Origin: Thunnus maccoyii
Lineage: Eukaryota > Chordata > Actinopteri > Scombriformes > Scombridae
Reading direction: 5' to 3'
Length of the DNA: 64,000 nt
NCBI RefSeq assembly: GCF_910596095.1
Contig: NC_056534.1
Span: 7,867,990 to 7,931,989 of the forward strand
Position numbers and translations under genes: made by a program. Each line of letters opens with the position of its first letter. Within the stretch, counting starts at the first letter, position 1. A model generated the notes under the pieces. The model saw only the letters and a program-made list of their open reading frames with translations. It ran no database searches and was not told where the DNA came from. Of this stretch, positions 37,326-50,018 are shown piece by piece.

Positions 37326-37657
37326 AGCTAAAGTGAATTATGAGAGGTGGAATACTAACATGTTGAGTTACTAATTTGTTATATATAAAAAGTAATATTA
37401 TTTGTGACCAATGACATTGCCCGGGAGCCATTTAAACATTTTAACCATTTCAAATGGGAGATAAAGAAAGAATGAGCTGTCAGAATAGTCCAAGTTAATT
37501 GCTATATGACTATTTGATGGATCAAATGTGTATTTGAAATGTATTCAATGTCTAATATTTAAGAGAAGTCTGTAAAAAGTTGTCATCTAAAAACTACAAA
37601 AAATGTTGTTACACATTGGGAACACTTTACTGCATCGATACTCCTAAGGCAGTCTGC

Positions 37658-37695
37658 ATCTGCGTCTGCGTCTGCGTCTGCGTGTGTGTGTGCGT
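37658..37695 (+). repeat. (TGCGTC)n hexanucleotide and (GT)n run
   Basis: Four near-identical TGCGTC/TGCATC units run into alternating GT dinucleotides. Confidence 0.75.
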
Positions 37696-38044
37696 GTGTA
37701 ACTGTCTAATCAGCATTTTGAATTCTGAGCTCAAAGGTTAAAAAAGTGCAACAGTCAAACTCAAAGTGCACTTTTCTACCAGCCTGCTCTCTGGTCAGTT
37801 TACTGTCCACTTCACTCGAGGAGTACATGCACATGAGATTTGAAAAACTCTCGGCTCGTTGTGATTGAAAGTGCAGCTCTATTTTATTCCAACATATATA
37901 TTATAGCTGTAAACAAATATTTTCCAGTTTCAAAACTGATTAAACAATCAGGTTTAGTGTTCACATATTGCAGGCTTTGGTCATCTATTCATGTCTATCA
38001 ATGTTTGGAATGAAAAAAATGTCCCTTATTCATCTATTGTTGTT

Positions 38045-38397
38045 GAATGTTAAAGGAACATTTTGACATTTTTTCCCACCAAGAATTAGATAAGAAGATT
38101 GATAAGACCCTCATGTATGTACACTGAATATGAATAATAAGTCTAGCCAACAGGCAATTAGCTAGCCTCATAGTAGTTGTCGTTTTCACATTTCACGGAT
38201 TAAACAAACAGGATGTAACCTGTTAATTAGTAAAATGTAGAGGTGCTGGTTGGTGGGTTTGTTAAACTTTGGACAGAGCCAGGCTAAACTAAGCTAACTG
38301 GCTGCTGGCTGTAGCTTTATTTAGCAAAAGTGTCTCCTCTAGCTTTCATCAAGGAAGCAAATAAGTGTATTTCCCAGAATGTCAACCTATACCTTTA
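38045..38397. mobile_element. Foldback MITE (cttagcataaagactggaaa family), copy 3
   Basis: Left arm aagaattagataagaagatt, then gataagaccctcatgtatgt; right part gccaggctaaactaagctaa and gtatttcccagaatgtcaac. The middle is shorter than in copy 1. It ends about 115 bp from the mpst stop codon, so it is probably in the mpst 3' UTR. Confidence 0.78.
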
Positions 38398-38511
38398 AAC
38401 CTTAGCACACTTTCCCTCAAAAACAGGCAATGGACATCATTCTTCTTTCCTTGTCACCAAGTCCCAGTCTGATCCATCAAAAACACCTCCTGTAGGCTAC
38501 TTTTAAGCCAA

Positions 38512-41500
38512 TCACAAATGTTTCCCTCTTCCTTCAGATATGACATGCTCGGGCACGGCACGGGTGAACCACTCCGACCACCCGCCGTCGTACACCGACA
38601 CCCCCGGGTGCCCGCATTCATGGGCTGCCAGTGCCACGTGACACGCGGTCACGGCTGAACCGCACGAGACACAAATAGGGCGGCTGAGGTCCACCCCGGC
38701 CCGGGCGAACAAACCCTGGAGTTCCTCCTTGGGCAGGAAGTGACCTGACTCGGACAGAAAGGAGTGGAAGGGCATGCTGATGGAGCCGGGGATGTGGCCT
38801 GGCTCTGTGTCTGTCAATCAGAGAAAGAAAAAAGAGTTCAACTATTAACAATTCTCAATAACTTACAGATTAACAGTCCTGCACCACATAGCATTTTGGA
38901 GAAGCTCTTAACGTACAGACACAAAGCCACATTAGCATTCATTTCGAGATGTGTTTGTTCCCACCTGATGAACGTCTTTCACTCTCCTTTTAGCTCTGTT
39001 TTGGTCTCCACCAACTTCTGAGGGAAATATCTTGCTCTGTAGCTGCTAAACGCTCCACTTGTCAGCAGTTACACCTTGCATTTGCATTTGGTGCTGGGCA
39101 GGTAGCGTACAGTGGTTTTATCAGAGTTTTTGAGCTGAAAGATGTTAAAATGCATCATAGAGCTGAAGGAGAACTGATCGTTCTCTGTGGTTTTGTCACT
39201 ACGAGCGAACGCTTTCAGGTGACACAAAGGCGTTTTTTTCCACTGTCAATATAAAATTATTGATTAGTGCAACATTAAGCTAATAACTGTTGTCAGTGTC
39301 ATCTCAGTTAATTATTTAATTATTTGTGTGCACTGTTCCTCTTTTCTATCCATTTTGTGATTTTTATTTATCGTTAAAAAAACAGAAAAAAGAAGGAAGT
39401 GAGAAAAGAAAAATTTTTTTCCTTTTGCAATAATGTTGCAAAAAAAATTCAGTCAGCAAAAATTAAATTTTTTTCACTTTTTAAAGTTTAATCAACTCAC
39501 TGGTGTCATCTCTGATATGCTGACAAGTTTCACCCCTACCCCCCCACCCCCCCCACACACACACAGGTGTTTTCACCTATAATGCCTGATTCGACCTCTT
39601 CTCAGGACTATGTATAAATAATCTGTGCTTAATTGACATCTTCCTGACTCTCCTGTTTGATTTGTTGCACTGGTTAGGGTGGGACAATTTACACCTTTAT
39701 CATTCATATCAGTTCATATAGTTAATACGGACATCACATAATTCCCAGCATAGCTCCACCTAACTTCTTCCTGACTATATTAATGTTATTAGTAACACTT
39801 TTTTTCCCTACTACAAGTCAAAATGCCTGCTGTTACAAAAATCTCAGATAGTTGCAGCCGACCCTCAACATGGCCAGTGTATTGGGACTGGTTTGCTTTT
39901 TTCCACCATATTTTCTTTCCAGAAGTGTCTCTTAGAGTAGATTATTATCTCACTTCACATATTCTGATTTGGCAACAGACTCGTGGCAAAAACAATCTGC
40001 AGCTGTGAGCACTGTATGTATGAGAGGAAGTGAGGGGCCAGAGGATCCCTAGAGAAGAAGCGTTACATCATTCCAGCTGTACCCTACTGTCAACTACTGA
40101 ACTTTATTTAACCAAAAGAAAAGGGTACTCAACTTTACTCATAAGAGAAAGATAAAGGAAGTGCATAAATGTTGAGCAGAGCATCATTGTGATCATTAAG
40201 CAGTTAGCATGTCAGCCGTTGAGGAGGTTGAGCTTGTAATCTCTGAGCTGCAAGAAGAACTTTTTAACATTTAACCAGGCAGACAGAGAATAGTTTACAC
40301 ACTTTACTTTCCCCACCTTTCTCAAAAAAATCTTATATCAGCAGGACGGCTGTTTCAAAGGTTGGCCAGTGAGATACACTTACTTATTGGGAGAGACAGA
40401 ACATCTTACATGAGTTGTTAATGTATTACTTTGTCATCTCGGAGAATATACTGTACATGTATACGTATGAATAGAGTGGGTGGGTTTTGGTAAGGTTGCC
40501 TTAACACCAGCAGCCATACAAGAACTTTATCTAAGCAAAATACGGCCTAATACAGTCCGAATGATGACTTATTTGTCGGACACATCTTATCGACTTTCAT
40601 CGGGATCATTGTCATGATATGATCATATCATACTACTGCATCTGTTTAAGAAATTCTGTTGCCAAAACTAGTTATTAAAAGCAATTAAAAACCAACACTT
40701 AGTTATTTATGTTTTTGTTTTACACATGTGAGGAGTTTTGCAGGATGTAATGCAACTGCAGGACAAAGATTATACATCAATTTGTTTATCTTATGTAATT
40801 TTACATACATTTGCCATATTATTATAAATATATATAGCTCGATATTAGAGAAAATATTAATAAATATCATTAGAGGTGAAAGGATGAGTTGATTAATTGA
40901 TTAGTAGATGGACAGAAAATGAAAAGGCAACTATTTTTGATGTCATTTTTTAGTAGCAAAAATGCCAGAATGCCATACTAATTAACTTTTTCTGTTTTTT
41001 GATTTTTGGTCTGACAAAATGAGCCGTTTGAAGATATCGATGTTGTAAAATTGTGTGATTTCTTGTGTGATTTCACATTAATAATAATAATAATAATATC
41101 TAGCTCAAAGTAAGGTAAATATATAAATATGAATGTTATCTAGAGGTGATAAACAAATCAACAATTCAATTGGCTTCAGTTAGTCTATGACTCTTAACAA
41201 GCAGGCTACTTATTTCCCTATTTCTTATGGAAAAGATACAAAAATAAACAGCTCTATTCAAAAATGCTTCATAACCAAGTACAGAGAATTCAGCCAAAAT
41301 TAGCTCGAGTTGAGAAAAAGAGGGATACTAGTCCCTGTCATCAATCCCTGAACAGCATGTTGTATGAAAACGTCTCTTCTCCATGGCAACAGTCAATTTG
41401 CCTGAGGTCAAAGTGCACTGCTGAAACTGTTTTCACCAGTGGAGCTTCACCTGTAAACGGGCACCGTAACAGCACATCATAGACTTTTTCTATGTGCGTT

Positions 41501-41683
41501 ATTGTGTGTGTACAGTATATATGTATGTATGTATGTGTGTGTGTGCATGTGTGAGTGTGAGAAGTCTATGGGATAAGATAAGGCACATACTAAAGGTTCC
41601 TGGTCACTGTATACAGGCCGTTATCTGTAAAGATCGACAATATATGAATTCTAGTCTATTCAGTCTACCTGCTACTGTCCTTC

Positions 41684-41729
<46 letters not shown>

Positions 41730-44700
41730 TTGAGAGAGAGAGAGAGAGAGAGAGAGTGAGTACATGGTTGACTGGAGATAAAATCCAGGGTTATGCGAGC
41801 ATGACCTTCCTGCTTGCTCTTCCTCTATGTTTGAGTTGTTCAGTCATTTAGGCCCATGAAGCCTGCTCACTGCCTGTGTTTGTCTAGAGTCAACTATGCG
41901 AAACGCCTCCATACAAGAAAGTCATGCATGGACTCATTGGACCGTCATGGTTTTTCCACTGTATGCCTGTGACACGCTGAGCCCATACTGTCACAGAATG
42001 ACATGTTTTTCTTTAGATTTTTTTATGGGGTCCAATTGTTCCATTTATTTGTTTGTCAAAACAGTCCATCAGTCTTCCACGTGTGTGTTATATCAGACAC
42101 CACTGAATGAATCTGACTCAAAATTTAAATCATGCAACTTAATATTCTCTTTTCATTTTCGGAATGAATTGTAATAACCAGTCTTGTCGCCTATTCTGCA
42201 AATTCATGTTTGAATAAACAGTCTAAAATGTCCACATGATGACTCCTTTGTGGGAGACGTCTTGTTTGGTGTCGCAGCTGGGTGACAAATCTATTTTTAT
42301 CAACTTTCATTGGACTCACTGTGATGATATAATTATCTCTTGTTACTTTATCTTTTTAATAAATTATGTGAAGCGAATAGCAATTAAAAACGAACAAAAT
42401 GTGTTATTTAAGTTTTTGTTGTGAGGGGTTTTGTGTGACGTAATGCAACAATGAGACGATTGATCAATTTGATTATCTTATGAGATTTAACACACATTTG
42501 TAATATTATGATATCATATACAGTATAGCTCAATATTAGAGAATATATTCTTATAGATATCACCAGAGGGGAAAGTTGATGGACAGAAGACAGCTGCTAT
42601 TTTCCATAATCAATCACTTTTTTTCTAGCAAAAATGCCAAACATCCCCTAATTAGAGTTTGTCAGCTGTGCGGATGTGCTGCTTATCTTTGTCTTATGTG
42701 ACAGTGAACTGAATATATTTCTGTTTTTTGAATGTTGGACAAAACGAGCCATTTGATGACATCAATTTTGAGGAATTTAGACAGTTTAGAAAATTTTGAC
42801 AAGCTGATGTTAGACAAAATGATTAATCAAAAAAATAACTTCAGTTGTAGTCTTAAATGTCATGATATTGATTTAAACCATTTTCCAGGTGGGCAAGCTC
42901 TTACAATCATGTTTGTCCTTTGACAAACATGATTTACTGATCAACAGCATCAGGAATTCAGCTGCTGTAGTGTTTGTGTGGAACAAAAAGCCATCAGACT
43001 AATGTGTCTGTTGATTTTTCCACTGTCTAATGACGGAGACTCATCAGCATATCTGCTCTCATATCACTTCTCCTGACTGGCTCAGTGAATATATGCAGGC
43101 CTGTGTTTGAACATTGAGGCTTAAACCAACCTAATAGATTGATGCAATTATTCTACTTTGGCCGACCGCTAAATAACTAGAGTGTGTTTTCTATCGGTAC
43201 ACACAGGCAAGTAAAGATTATAAAATATGTGGCATAAAAACTACTGTATCTTCCATATAATTACAATTTACATAATCATCTCTCTAAATAGATTTACCAT
43301 GTAAGTGGTTATTACAGGAAACTCAGTGGAAACTTGGTCCTCAGTATGACAACCAAGGTACTTTTTGGAAATTTCAACTCAGCATGTTTTTGCTCAAATC
43401 ATCACATAACCACATAACTAAATGGGCTGATTTGGTTGCGATCCTCAATATTTTGACAGTTTTAAAGTGCCAAACCTGCATGAAACAAACCTCAAACCTT
43501 GACAGATTTCAGTGTCACACTCTCTTCCCCAACACTGATGGAAAAAAAGACCTACTCTTCATCATCCTCAGGGCCTTTGTACATCAAGGTCCCCACACTG
43601 AGGGCCCCATCCGCTAATACAGTGAGCAAATATTTATGTTTAAGCCTTTTATCATTATGAAGTCCGGACAAAAAACATTTTTGTTGCACACTGACCTTTT
43701 CTGTTTAGAGACAGTTACACAGAAGAAAATGTCCATTGACTAGAGAAGACTCACACTGCCTGACCTTTAACTTAAAAGAATAAAATTATTTCTTTGGTTC
43801 TTAGACTTCTATCATTTTTTTTTTTACTTGATTAAGTTCTAAGGATGGAAACACCATTTTTCTAATTACCTTAAATACCATTTCCTAAAGCGTACAGTAA
43901 ATGATAAAGTAGAACCAGCAGGATTAAAAGTATTTTCTGTGCCAACCAAAAGATTTTCATCGACAGATTTTGAAGATGGGATGACTTGCACCACTTTTAC
44001 GTAATTAGGAATGTCTTATAGTCTAATTGATCACCAAATAGATGCACACCCTTACAGTCGTTTATAGCTGCAACACTGGGGCTTTCAATTTAGTTATTAT
44101 TGTTTAATTAACTCCAGGCTGCAAGACACTTGTATCATTATAAGGCAGTGGTTCTCAAAGTGGGGCCCAGGGACCCCCAGGGGTTGTTGGACAGGTAAGT
44201 ATTGACAGAATTTTTATTGACTATTTTGGTCATGGGTTTCATACTTTCTGTAATAAAGAAAAACTTTTATCAGATGGGAGACCTTGGGACAAAATCTTAA
44301 CAAATTGGGGTCTAATTTGTGTCAGTTTGACGTGAAAAAGTTTGAGAACCATTGTCCTAAGGACTTGCAGACTACTCACTGTCTCTGGGTTCAGGGTCCA
44401 GTCCTCTGAACCTGCCTGCTGGTCTGGCATCCACCACCTGGAACTTCTTGGTGTACAAATTATCCAGGATATCCTGATAGGTCTTGATCCAGGAGCGGTT
44501 TACGGAAGCCTTGAACTCAGTCGATGTGGGTCTGACGTATTGGTCACTTACCGGTCGCTCCTCCAGCTCCCAGTTTCTGAGCCCCCCGTTGAGCAACGAG
44601 ACCGAGCTGTGCCCGAACACCCGGAACATCCACCATACACGGGGCGCCGAGAACGCACCGAAGTCGCTGGTATCGTACACAACGACGTGCGTGTCGCTCT

Positions 44701-44959
44701 CTATTCCCAAATTCCCGACATAGTCTGCAAAAAATTTCTCTGACGGCAACATGTGGTCCAGAGGAGAGGTTTTATCACAACATTGGTCTATGTCAAAGAA
44801 AGCTGCGCCCGTGATGTGTCTCTTCTTGAACTCACTCTTGGCGCTGCGCCGTAGTTTGGGCAAATACCACGAAGTGTCCAAGATGCGCATTTTCCCCTGG
44901 ACCTTCATTGCCTCCGCAAGCCATTTAGAGGTGACCAGAGCTCTTGCTTGAAGCGTCAT
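38512..44959 (-). CDS. mpst: 3-mercaptopyruvate sulfurtransferase
   Basis: Transfers sulfur from 3-mercaptopyruvate to a thiol acceptor, giving pyruvate; part of cysteine breakdown and H2S production in cytosol and mitochondria. Two minus-strand exons, 44380-44959 and 38512-38810, join in phase to 292 codons (human MPST 297). Exon 1 encodes the non-catalytic rhodanese domain (ALVTSKWLAEAM, HITGAAFFDID, VVVYDTSDFGAFSAPRVWWMFRVFG, split here as two reads) and the start of the second domain (VVDARPAGRFRG). Exon 2 encodes EPGHIPGSISMPF and the active-site loop CGSAVTAC with its catalytic cysteine. That loop resembles MPST (CGS.VTAC) rather than thiosulfate sulfurtransferase (CRKGVTAC), which decides the name. 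The chosen start gives the usual MPST-like N-terminus with no clear targeting peptide. Divergent from rps19bp1. Confidence 0.94.
41686..41756 (+). repeat. (TG)n and (GA)n compound microsatellite in mpst intron
   Basis: About 20 TG units followed directly by about 11 GA units. The rest of the 5.6-kb mpst intron (38811-44379) is AT-rich, with no gene seen apart from the hAT element near its exon 1 end. Confidence 0.9.
44146..44354. mobile_element. Short non-autonomous hAT element
   Basis: Left end cagtggttctcaaagtgggg and right end tttgagaaccattg are inverted terminal repeats of hAT (Charlie-like) type. Flanking octamers ttataagg and tcctaagg could be a decayed 8-bp target duplication. The right end is 25 bp from the mpst exon 1 boundary. 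Confidence 0.8.
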
Positions 44960-45189
44960 GATCAGCTCTAAAGAGGTAGACAGGCTTCAAAACTTTACTG
45001 TAGTTTAACTGTATCGACTTAATCCTGTGCCAAAGGTTGAGAGTAGTCGAGAGAGCAAAGACATCAATCGTGGAGAGAGACACCGCACAACAAACAACAC
45101 GCCCCCAGCTCAGCATGCAACAGCTGGAAGTGACTGGAGGCGGTGACATAGTTGGACAGTATTGTGATTACTTTGTAACGAGAAACTGT

Positions 45190-45236
45190 AATAATAATAA
45201 TAATAATAACAATAATAATAATAATAATAATAATAA
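45190..45236 (+). repeat. (AAT)n microsatellite
   Basis: About 15 AAT units with one interrupting AAC. Confidence 0.9.
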
Positions 45237-45736
45237 GTATTTATAGGCTATAGCACAAGACAACCGTTACAAAGTGTTACATAAGGCAACAAAAACAAGA
45301 TAAATTAAGAAAAAATTAAAACAATTAAATAGAAAAAGTAGGCTATTCACTGTAACAATCACATTCAGAATACACTATTAGGACTTAGTGTAATTATTAC
45401 TAGTATGACACCTCTCTGGACAATTTAATTAGGCGATCGTCATGACTTTAGTATATCCCTCTGTCGACCTATGTAGCCTTTGGCTAATTTTGACGGCTCA
45501 TAAAACACTTTTTCTGCCCTATATGCTAAAACTGCTGATAATTTGCACACCTCTTAATACTGCATTTTTTTACTTTTCATTTTCACTACACATTTTCTAG
45601 TGTGGAGGTTGTTATTTATACATATATATATATGAAGGCAATGAAATCTACACTAGTGTCATCCCATTCTGTTTCTGTCTTTTTGCAGGACACGTTAGTA
45701 CCAACTTACAGCTCTCACTAATTTAATATAATAATA

Positions 45737-45760
45737 CTGATGATAATAATAATAATAATA

Positions 45761-45807
<47 letters not shown>

Positions 45808-45810
45808 AGT
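45737..45810 (+). repeat. (AAT)n-(GAT)n compound microsatellite
   Basis: Five or so AAT units followed by about 17 GAT units. Creates spurious poly-His and poly-Tyr frames on the opposite strand. Confidence 0.9.
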
Positions 45811-46235
45811 AGTAGTTGTAGTTACAATATACAGCAGTAGCCAAGTGACCCTTTTTGTTTGCATCAAACGTGATGTTGCCAGGTAGGAACTTTGGATACA
45901 TACACATTGTAATAAACTGAAAACATGTACTGATAGATTGCAACAGGTATCTTCTAATTAATCACCTAAAAGTAACATGATAGAGAAAATGTATTTTTGT
46001 TTGTTTTTTCCAGTATAGTGGATGGCGGTAACGCGCTGATAATCGGGTTTACCAAAGAAAAAGAAGAACTAGGAACTTTGCACGTCCTCGGGTTTGTTTT
46101 CCAGTCGGCTGCTTTTAATTGGTGCTCACGGGGAGCTCACCGGATGTTGATGGATTCACATGTGTTAAAGTGAAGGCACATTCTTATCGATGTAGCGTGT
46201 AGATTATTTAACAAAACATCGAAATATAAACCAGG

Positions 46236-48854
46236 ATGTCGGCGTCGTTGATCAGGAGAGGACTGGAGCTGCTGAGCGATGATATTAAAAGTAAGTTTAG
46301 CCTTTTAGCTCGCTAGTCGGCTAACGTTAGCATTGGACATCAGTACAACGCTTCAGTTTGCTAATGACAGTGATAACTTTACTGCACTGTAAGGCAGCAG
46401 TTATTATTTTCCATTATGTCATTTTAAAAATACACATTACTGACACCAGGAAGCCCAATTATTAGTGATATGAAACAGAAAAAAGCAAACTATCTTCAGC
46501 ATAAGTTATATGACGTTGAAACCACCATAAAAAATAGTTGTTTTGTGTAACTGCAATGGCAAATTCAGAGTTTCAGTGCATTTGGTAATCAATGGACACA
46601 TCATTCTCATCTAATGTTTCTCCCCTTGTCCTGTACATCCTGCCAGATGTGAGTAAAGTGAAGAAGAAGAAGCAGCAGCAGACACCCAGCTCGGCCACCG
46701 TGATGGAGCTTGTGAGCACGAAGCGTCAGGGAGTCACCAAGCAGGTCAAAAGGCTGCAGGGTCGTCTGGGTCCCGGCAAGAGCAAAGCTACTGTCAAAGA
46801 CAAGAGGATCAAGTCTGCCGTGGGTCAGTCCGCCTGTTGTCCTGCACAGTATCAGAGCCACAACCATCATTCAGGAGAAAACACACTCTAAATTAGAAGT
46901 CACATATGTTAATTGGGTGATTTTGTGCAGCTCAGTTTGAATCTGTGACTTAAATTTGTGAATTGTGAGATCAACTCATATATATTTGCAGATATTGACC
47001 ATACTGTGGGAGAACTAATGGGGAACACAAGCTGTACAAAACAACATAGGCATCATTCTGAATACTGCACAACATAATAGAAGAGCTGCCTGTTTGTCCT
47101 TGCCCCGTCATTTTTAAAGGATGAGTTCACAATTTTTCAAGTCTGTCTTAAAACAACAGTCAGGTGCCCAAATGAACATTGAAATAGGTTTTCTTGCCAC
47201 AATCATTCCTCCTGTTCATACTGACCATTAGAAGATCCCTTCATAATGCACTCCTTCTATGCAAAATGTATTTAAAAGTTTATCTGAAGCTAATATGAAG
47301 CTTCAGTCATCCAAATGAGTCAAATCAAGTAGACATCTTTCAATGTTACAGTGTTTTTAGTGCCAAAGTTCCTCTTTTTGTTACTTTACTTCCACTGCAG
47401 CTCAACAGGGAAACACTGAGGAAACACAAAGAAGGAATTTGATGCTAAAAAGACTGTAAATGTGGCAGATATCCACTTGATATGACTAACTCAGACTGCT
47501 GAAGCCTCATATAAGCTTCACATAAACTTTAAATGCATTTTTGAACAAAATGACTGTGTGGACACACTGTGGATTTTGTCCCCCATCACTTACATTGAAA
47601 GCACATTTGAAGGGGATCTTTTAACAGCCGGTATGAACAGGAGGAATGATTACAGCGAGGAAAACTTCTTTCACTGTTCATATGGACACCTGACTGTTGT
47701 TTTAAGACAGACTTGGAAAAACTGTCAACCTGTCCTTTTAAGTGTAGGCACATGTGAATACCAGTAGATGGCTGCAGTAGAAGCTTTTTTCTAACTTTGA
47801 GAACGCACACACAGATGCAGACCATCAGCTATGCAACATGTTTAAACATCCAATAAAAAAGTGAACAACCTTTCAGCAGCAGACTGGAATAACAACCAAA
47901 TCTGCAATTTAAATAACTCTTCTGTCACAATCAGAATCTTTCTTATGTGTTGCAATAAATGAGCACAGGAAAACATTGCCATACTTAACATACAATTTAC
48001 AACTTGATAGTGATAGTTAACATGATTGAAGTAGCAGTGGCCCTCTGGTGTTTATTTTTATATTACAATCTTCCTTTTCTTCTTTGGTGTTAATTATAGA
48101 GGAGTTCAGGAAGAAGCAGGGGAAGAGCCAGATGAGTACTAACCTGAAGTACTTCATGGAAACCAGCTGCAAAGCAACAGATTCTGACAGCATGAAGGTA
48201 AGAAAGGCTCCAGATCCACTCAGCTGCTGTCAGTCACCTTTTTCGTTATGTTCAACTATAATACTTTGCCATTAAAGCAGTGTCATTTTATATCAGGTTA
48301 TTAAATAAAACAAATAAGGACAGATTTCACCAGTTCTTAAATAAATCTGATTTTTGTACTTTACGGATCTTTAAAATGCTTGTCTGTTAGTTAAAAGTCT
48401 TAAACTACAGAGACACAATAAATCATTTGTGATCCATATTTGTATCATTTGGATTTTCTTCATATTTTTGTACAGAATATAAAAACAAAGATATGTAATT
48501 TTTATGTTTGAGGTGGTTTGTTGACACTCTTGATTGATTGATAATAAATTAACAGGTATAGATTCAGTAAAGGATTCGATATTTTGTGCAGTTTGTTGTC
48601 TTGAACATCCTACAGGGCCTCATTGCTTGTTTCTCTCTACCGTCTACATATTCACTCGAGTTCGTCCTTTACAGTATTGATTTTCTCTCTCTGTCTCAAA
48701 TCAGATCCAGAACCACAATACAGGGAGACAGTCCAGGAACCGCCCCGACAGACCCGCCAAGAAGACCAAGGAGCCGCAGTCCCTGTTCACGGAGGAAGAG
48801 TTCCAGCAGTTCCAGAAGGAATACTTTGGCAGGACTGTAGAGGAGAAGAAATAA
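46236..48854 (+). CDS. rps19bp1: Ribosomal protein S19 binding protein 1 (AROS, active regulator of SIRT1)
   Basis: Small basic nucleolar protein; in mammals it binds RPS19 and is described as a SIRT1 regulator, with a role in small-subunit assembly. Four plus-strand exons, 46236-46290, 46647-46823, 48100-48197 and 48705-48854, join in phase to 159 codons (human 136). The N-terminus MSASLIRRGLELL matches the family start; a lysine-rich middle follows (VKKKKQQQ, KDKRIKSAV), then the conserved block EEFRKKQGKSQMSTNLKYFM and the family C-terminus LFTEEEFQQFQKEYFGR. The last intron falls in phase 0 before IQNHNTGRQSRNRP. A poly(A) signal AATAAA lies at about 49487. Adjacency to atf4 is also seen in human 22q13.1. 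The start is supported by homology and by lying in the first exon. Confidence 0.93.
47115..47742. mobile_element. Long foldback MITE, copy B
   Basis: Lies in rps19bp1 intron 2. Left end aaaggatgagttcacaattt and right end gtcaacctgtccttttaa are complementary with gaps. Arms continue through caacagtcaggtgcccaaat against cacctgactgttgttttaag and through aatcattcctcctgttcata against gaacaggaggaatgattaca. Better preserved than copy A at 27550-28113. The ends suggest a TTAAAGGA-type terminus. Confidence 0.87.
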
Positions 48855-50018
48855 AGGTCACCCCGAATAAAAAGACACTGCAGTCTCAGAAGGAAACACC
48901 GGGGCTGCTCTTTGTTGATCTGAAGAGTGAAAGTGGATTTCTGGACCAGACTGTGTTCATTTGGCTCAACAGTGGAAGATGAAACTTTGAGGAGAAATGA
49001 CAAGCTGAATCTGTACCAGTGTTATGACTGCATACACATATCGTCACATTCAAGGAACCAGAGTTTTTGTTTTGTGCCTGACTCATAACAGGATCACATG
49101 CAGATGTTGGATTTTTAACATCATTCCAAAACGTGTACGACAGACTGACTCATAACAGTTGTCAGTTAAATGCAACCAGTAGTCATTTTATGAGTTATGC
49201 AAATGTAAGTTACGGACCCTCATATTGTAATGAAACCTTTCATATGCGTCATATATGTCGCCTCTTTTCAGTCACTTTGTTTTCACAAGTTGCAGATTGA
49301 AAATTTGTCAAGACAAGTTGTGATTGAATATGTTGAACCTCTCCCGTCACAATTCCAAACAGTCCACTCACTAGTAGAACGTTATTGAATTAAACTTTAT
49401 GTTTGAGCGGAAATTAAAACATATTTTTGTTTTCAATATCAAGAGTCACAAGTTTACTTTGTTATTCATGTTTTCATTTAGGTTGTAATAAAAAAATATG
49501 TGAACATGCAAAAAGCTTTTCACAATGGATGACTTTGTATGAGTTAAGCCATGATCTATGCTTATTAGACTCTTAACAGAAACTTTAACTGTTAAATCAA
49601 CTCGTATGAATATTCAGTTCTGTGTATGAAGACAAAGAAGTTTTAGGGTGTCATTAAAATTCTTAAGTTACTCCTCCCTGCTGTTTGGCGTTGCAGTAAT
49701 GCAAAGTTGCATAATGCAGCTTTAACAATTTAGACGATAGTGAATGATCATCATATTATCATGTACGGATGAGATCTTGCATATTTGCTGTGTAGCTGCC
49801 AGCTTTATCTGTAGCACAGTCAATATTTTTCATTTTTCAAGCAGGATATCCTTTAACAGGTGTGTAAGTGTATGAACACTTCAGATATCAATCATTTTCA
49901 AGTTTAACCGGTTGAGATTCAGTGATCATCATTCAGTCCTTGATAGTGAAAGTCAGCGTGAGTGCAGCAAAGGAGAGGGATCGCAGAGCCACTCAAACAC
50001 AGCAGGAACAGTTGCACA
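48855..50018. other. rps19bp1 3' UTR and apol-like promoter region
   Basis: The 3' UTR probably ends near the AATAAA at 49487. From about 49500 to 50000 the DNA is AT-rich. The presumed transcription start of the next gene is shortly before 50019, without a clear TATA box. Confidence 0.5.

Larger units (their letters stand above)
44960..46235. promoter_or_regulatory. Divergent intergenic region between mpst and rps19bp1
   Basis: Both promoters must lie here: mpst leftward and rps19bp1 rightward. Near the mpst end is a ggcggtgaca element (about 45138). Near the rps19bp1 end is a gggtttgttttccagtcggc stretch (about 46090) without a TATA box. Two long trinucleotide microsatellites lie between: (AAT)n at about 45190-45236 and (GAT)n at about 45740-45808. 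Assigning promoters is inference from gene orientation. Confidence 0.5.

Noticed and set aside
45695-45943. Frame with poly-His and poly-Tyr on the minus strand
   Set aside because: Produced entirely by the GAT/AAT microsatellite.
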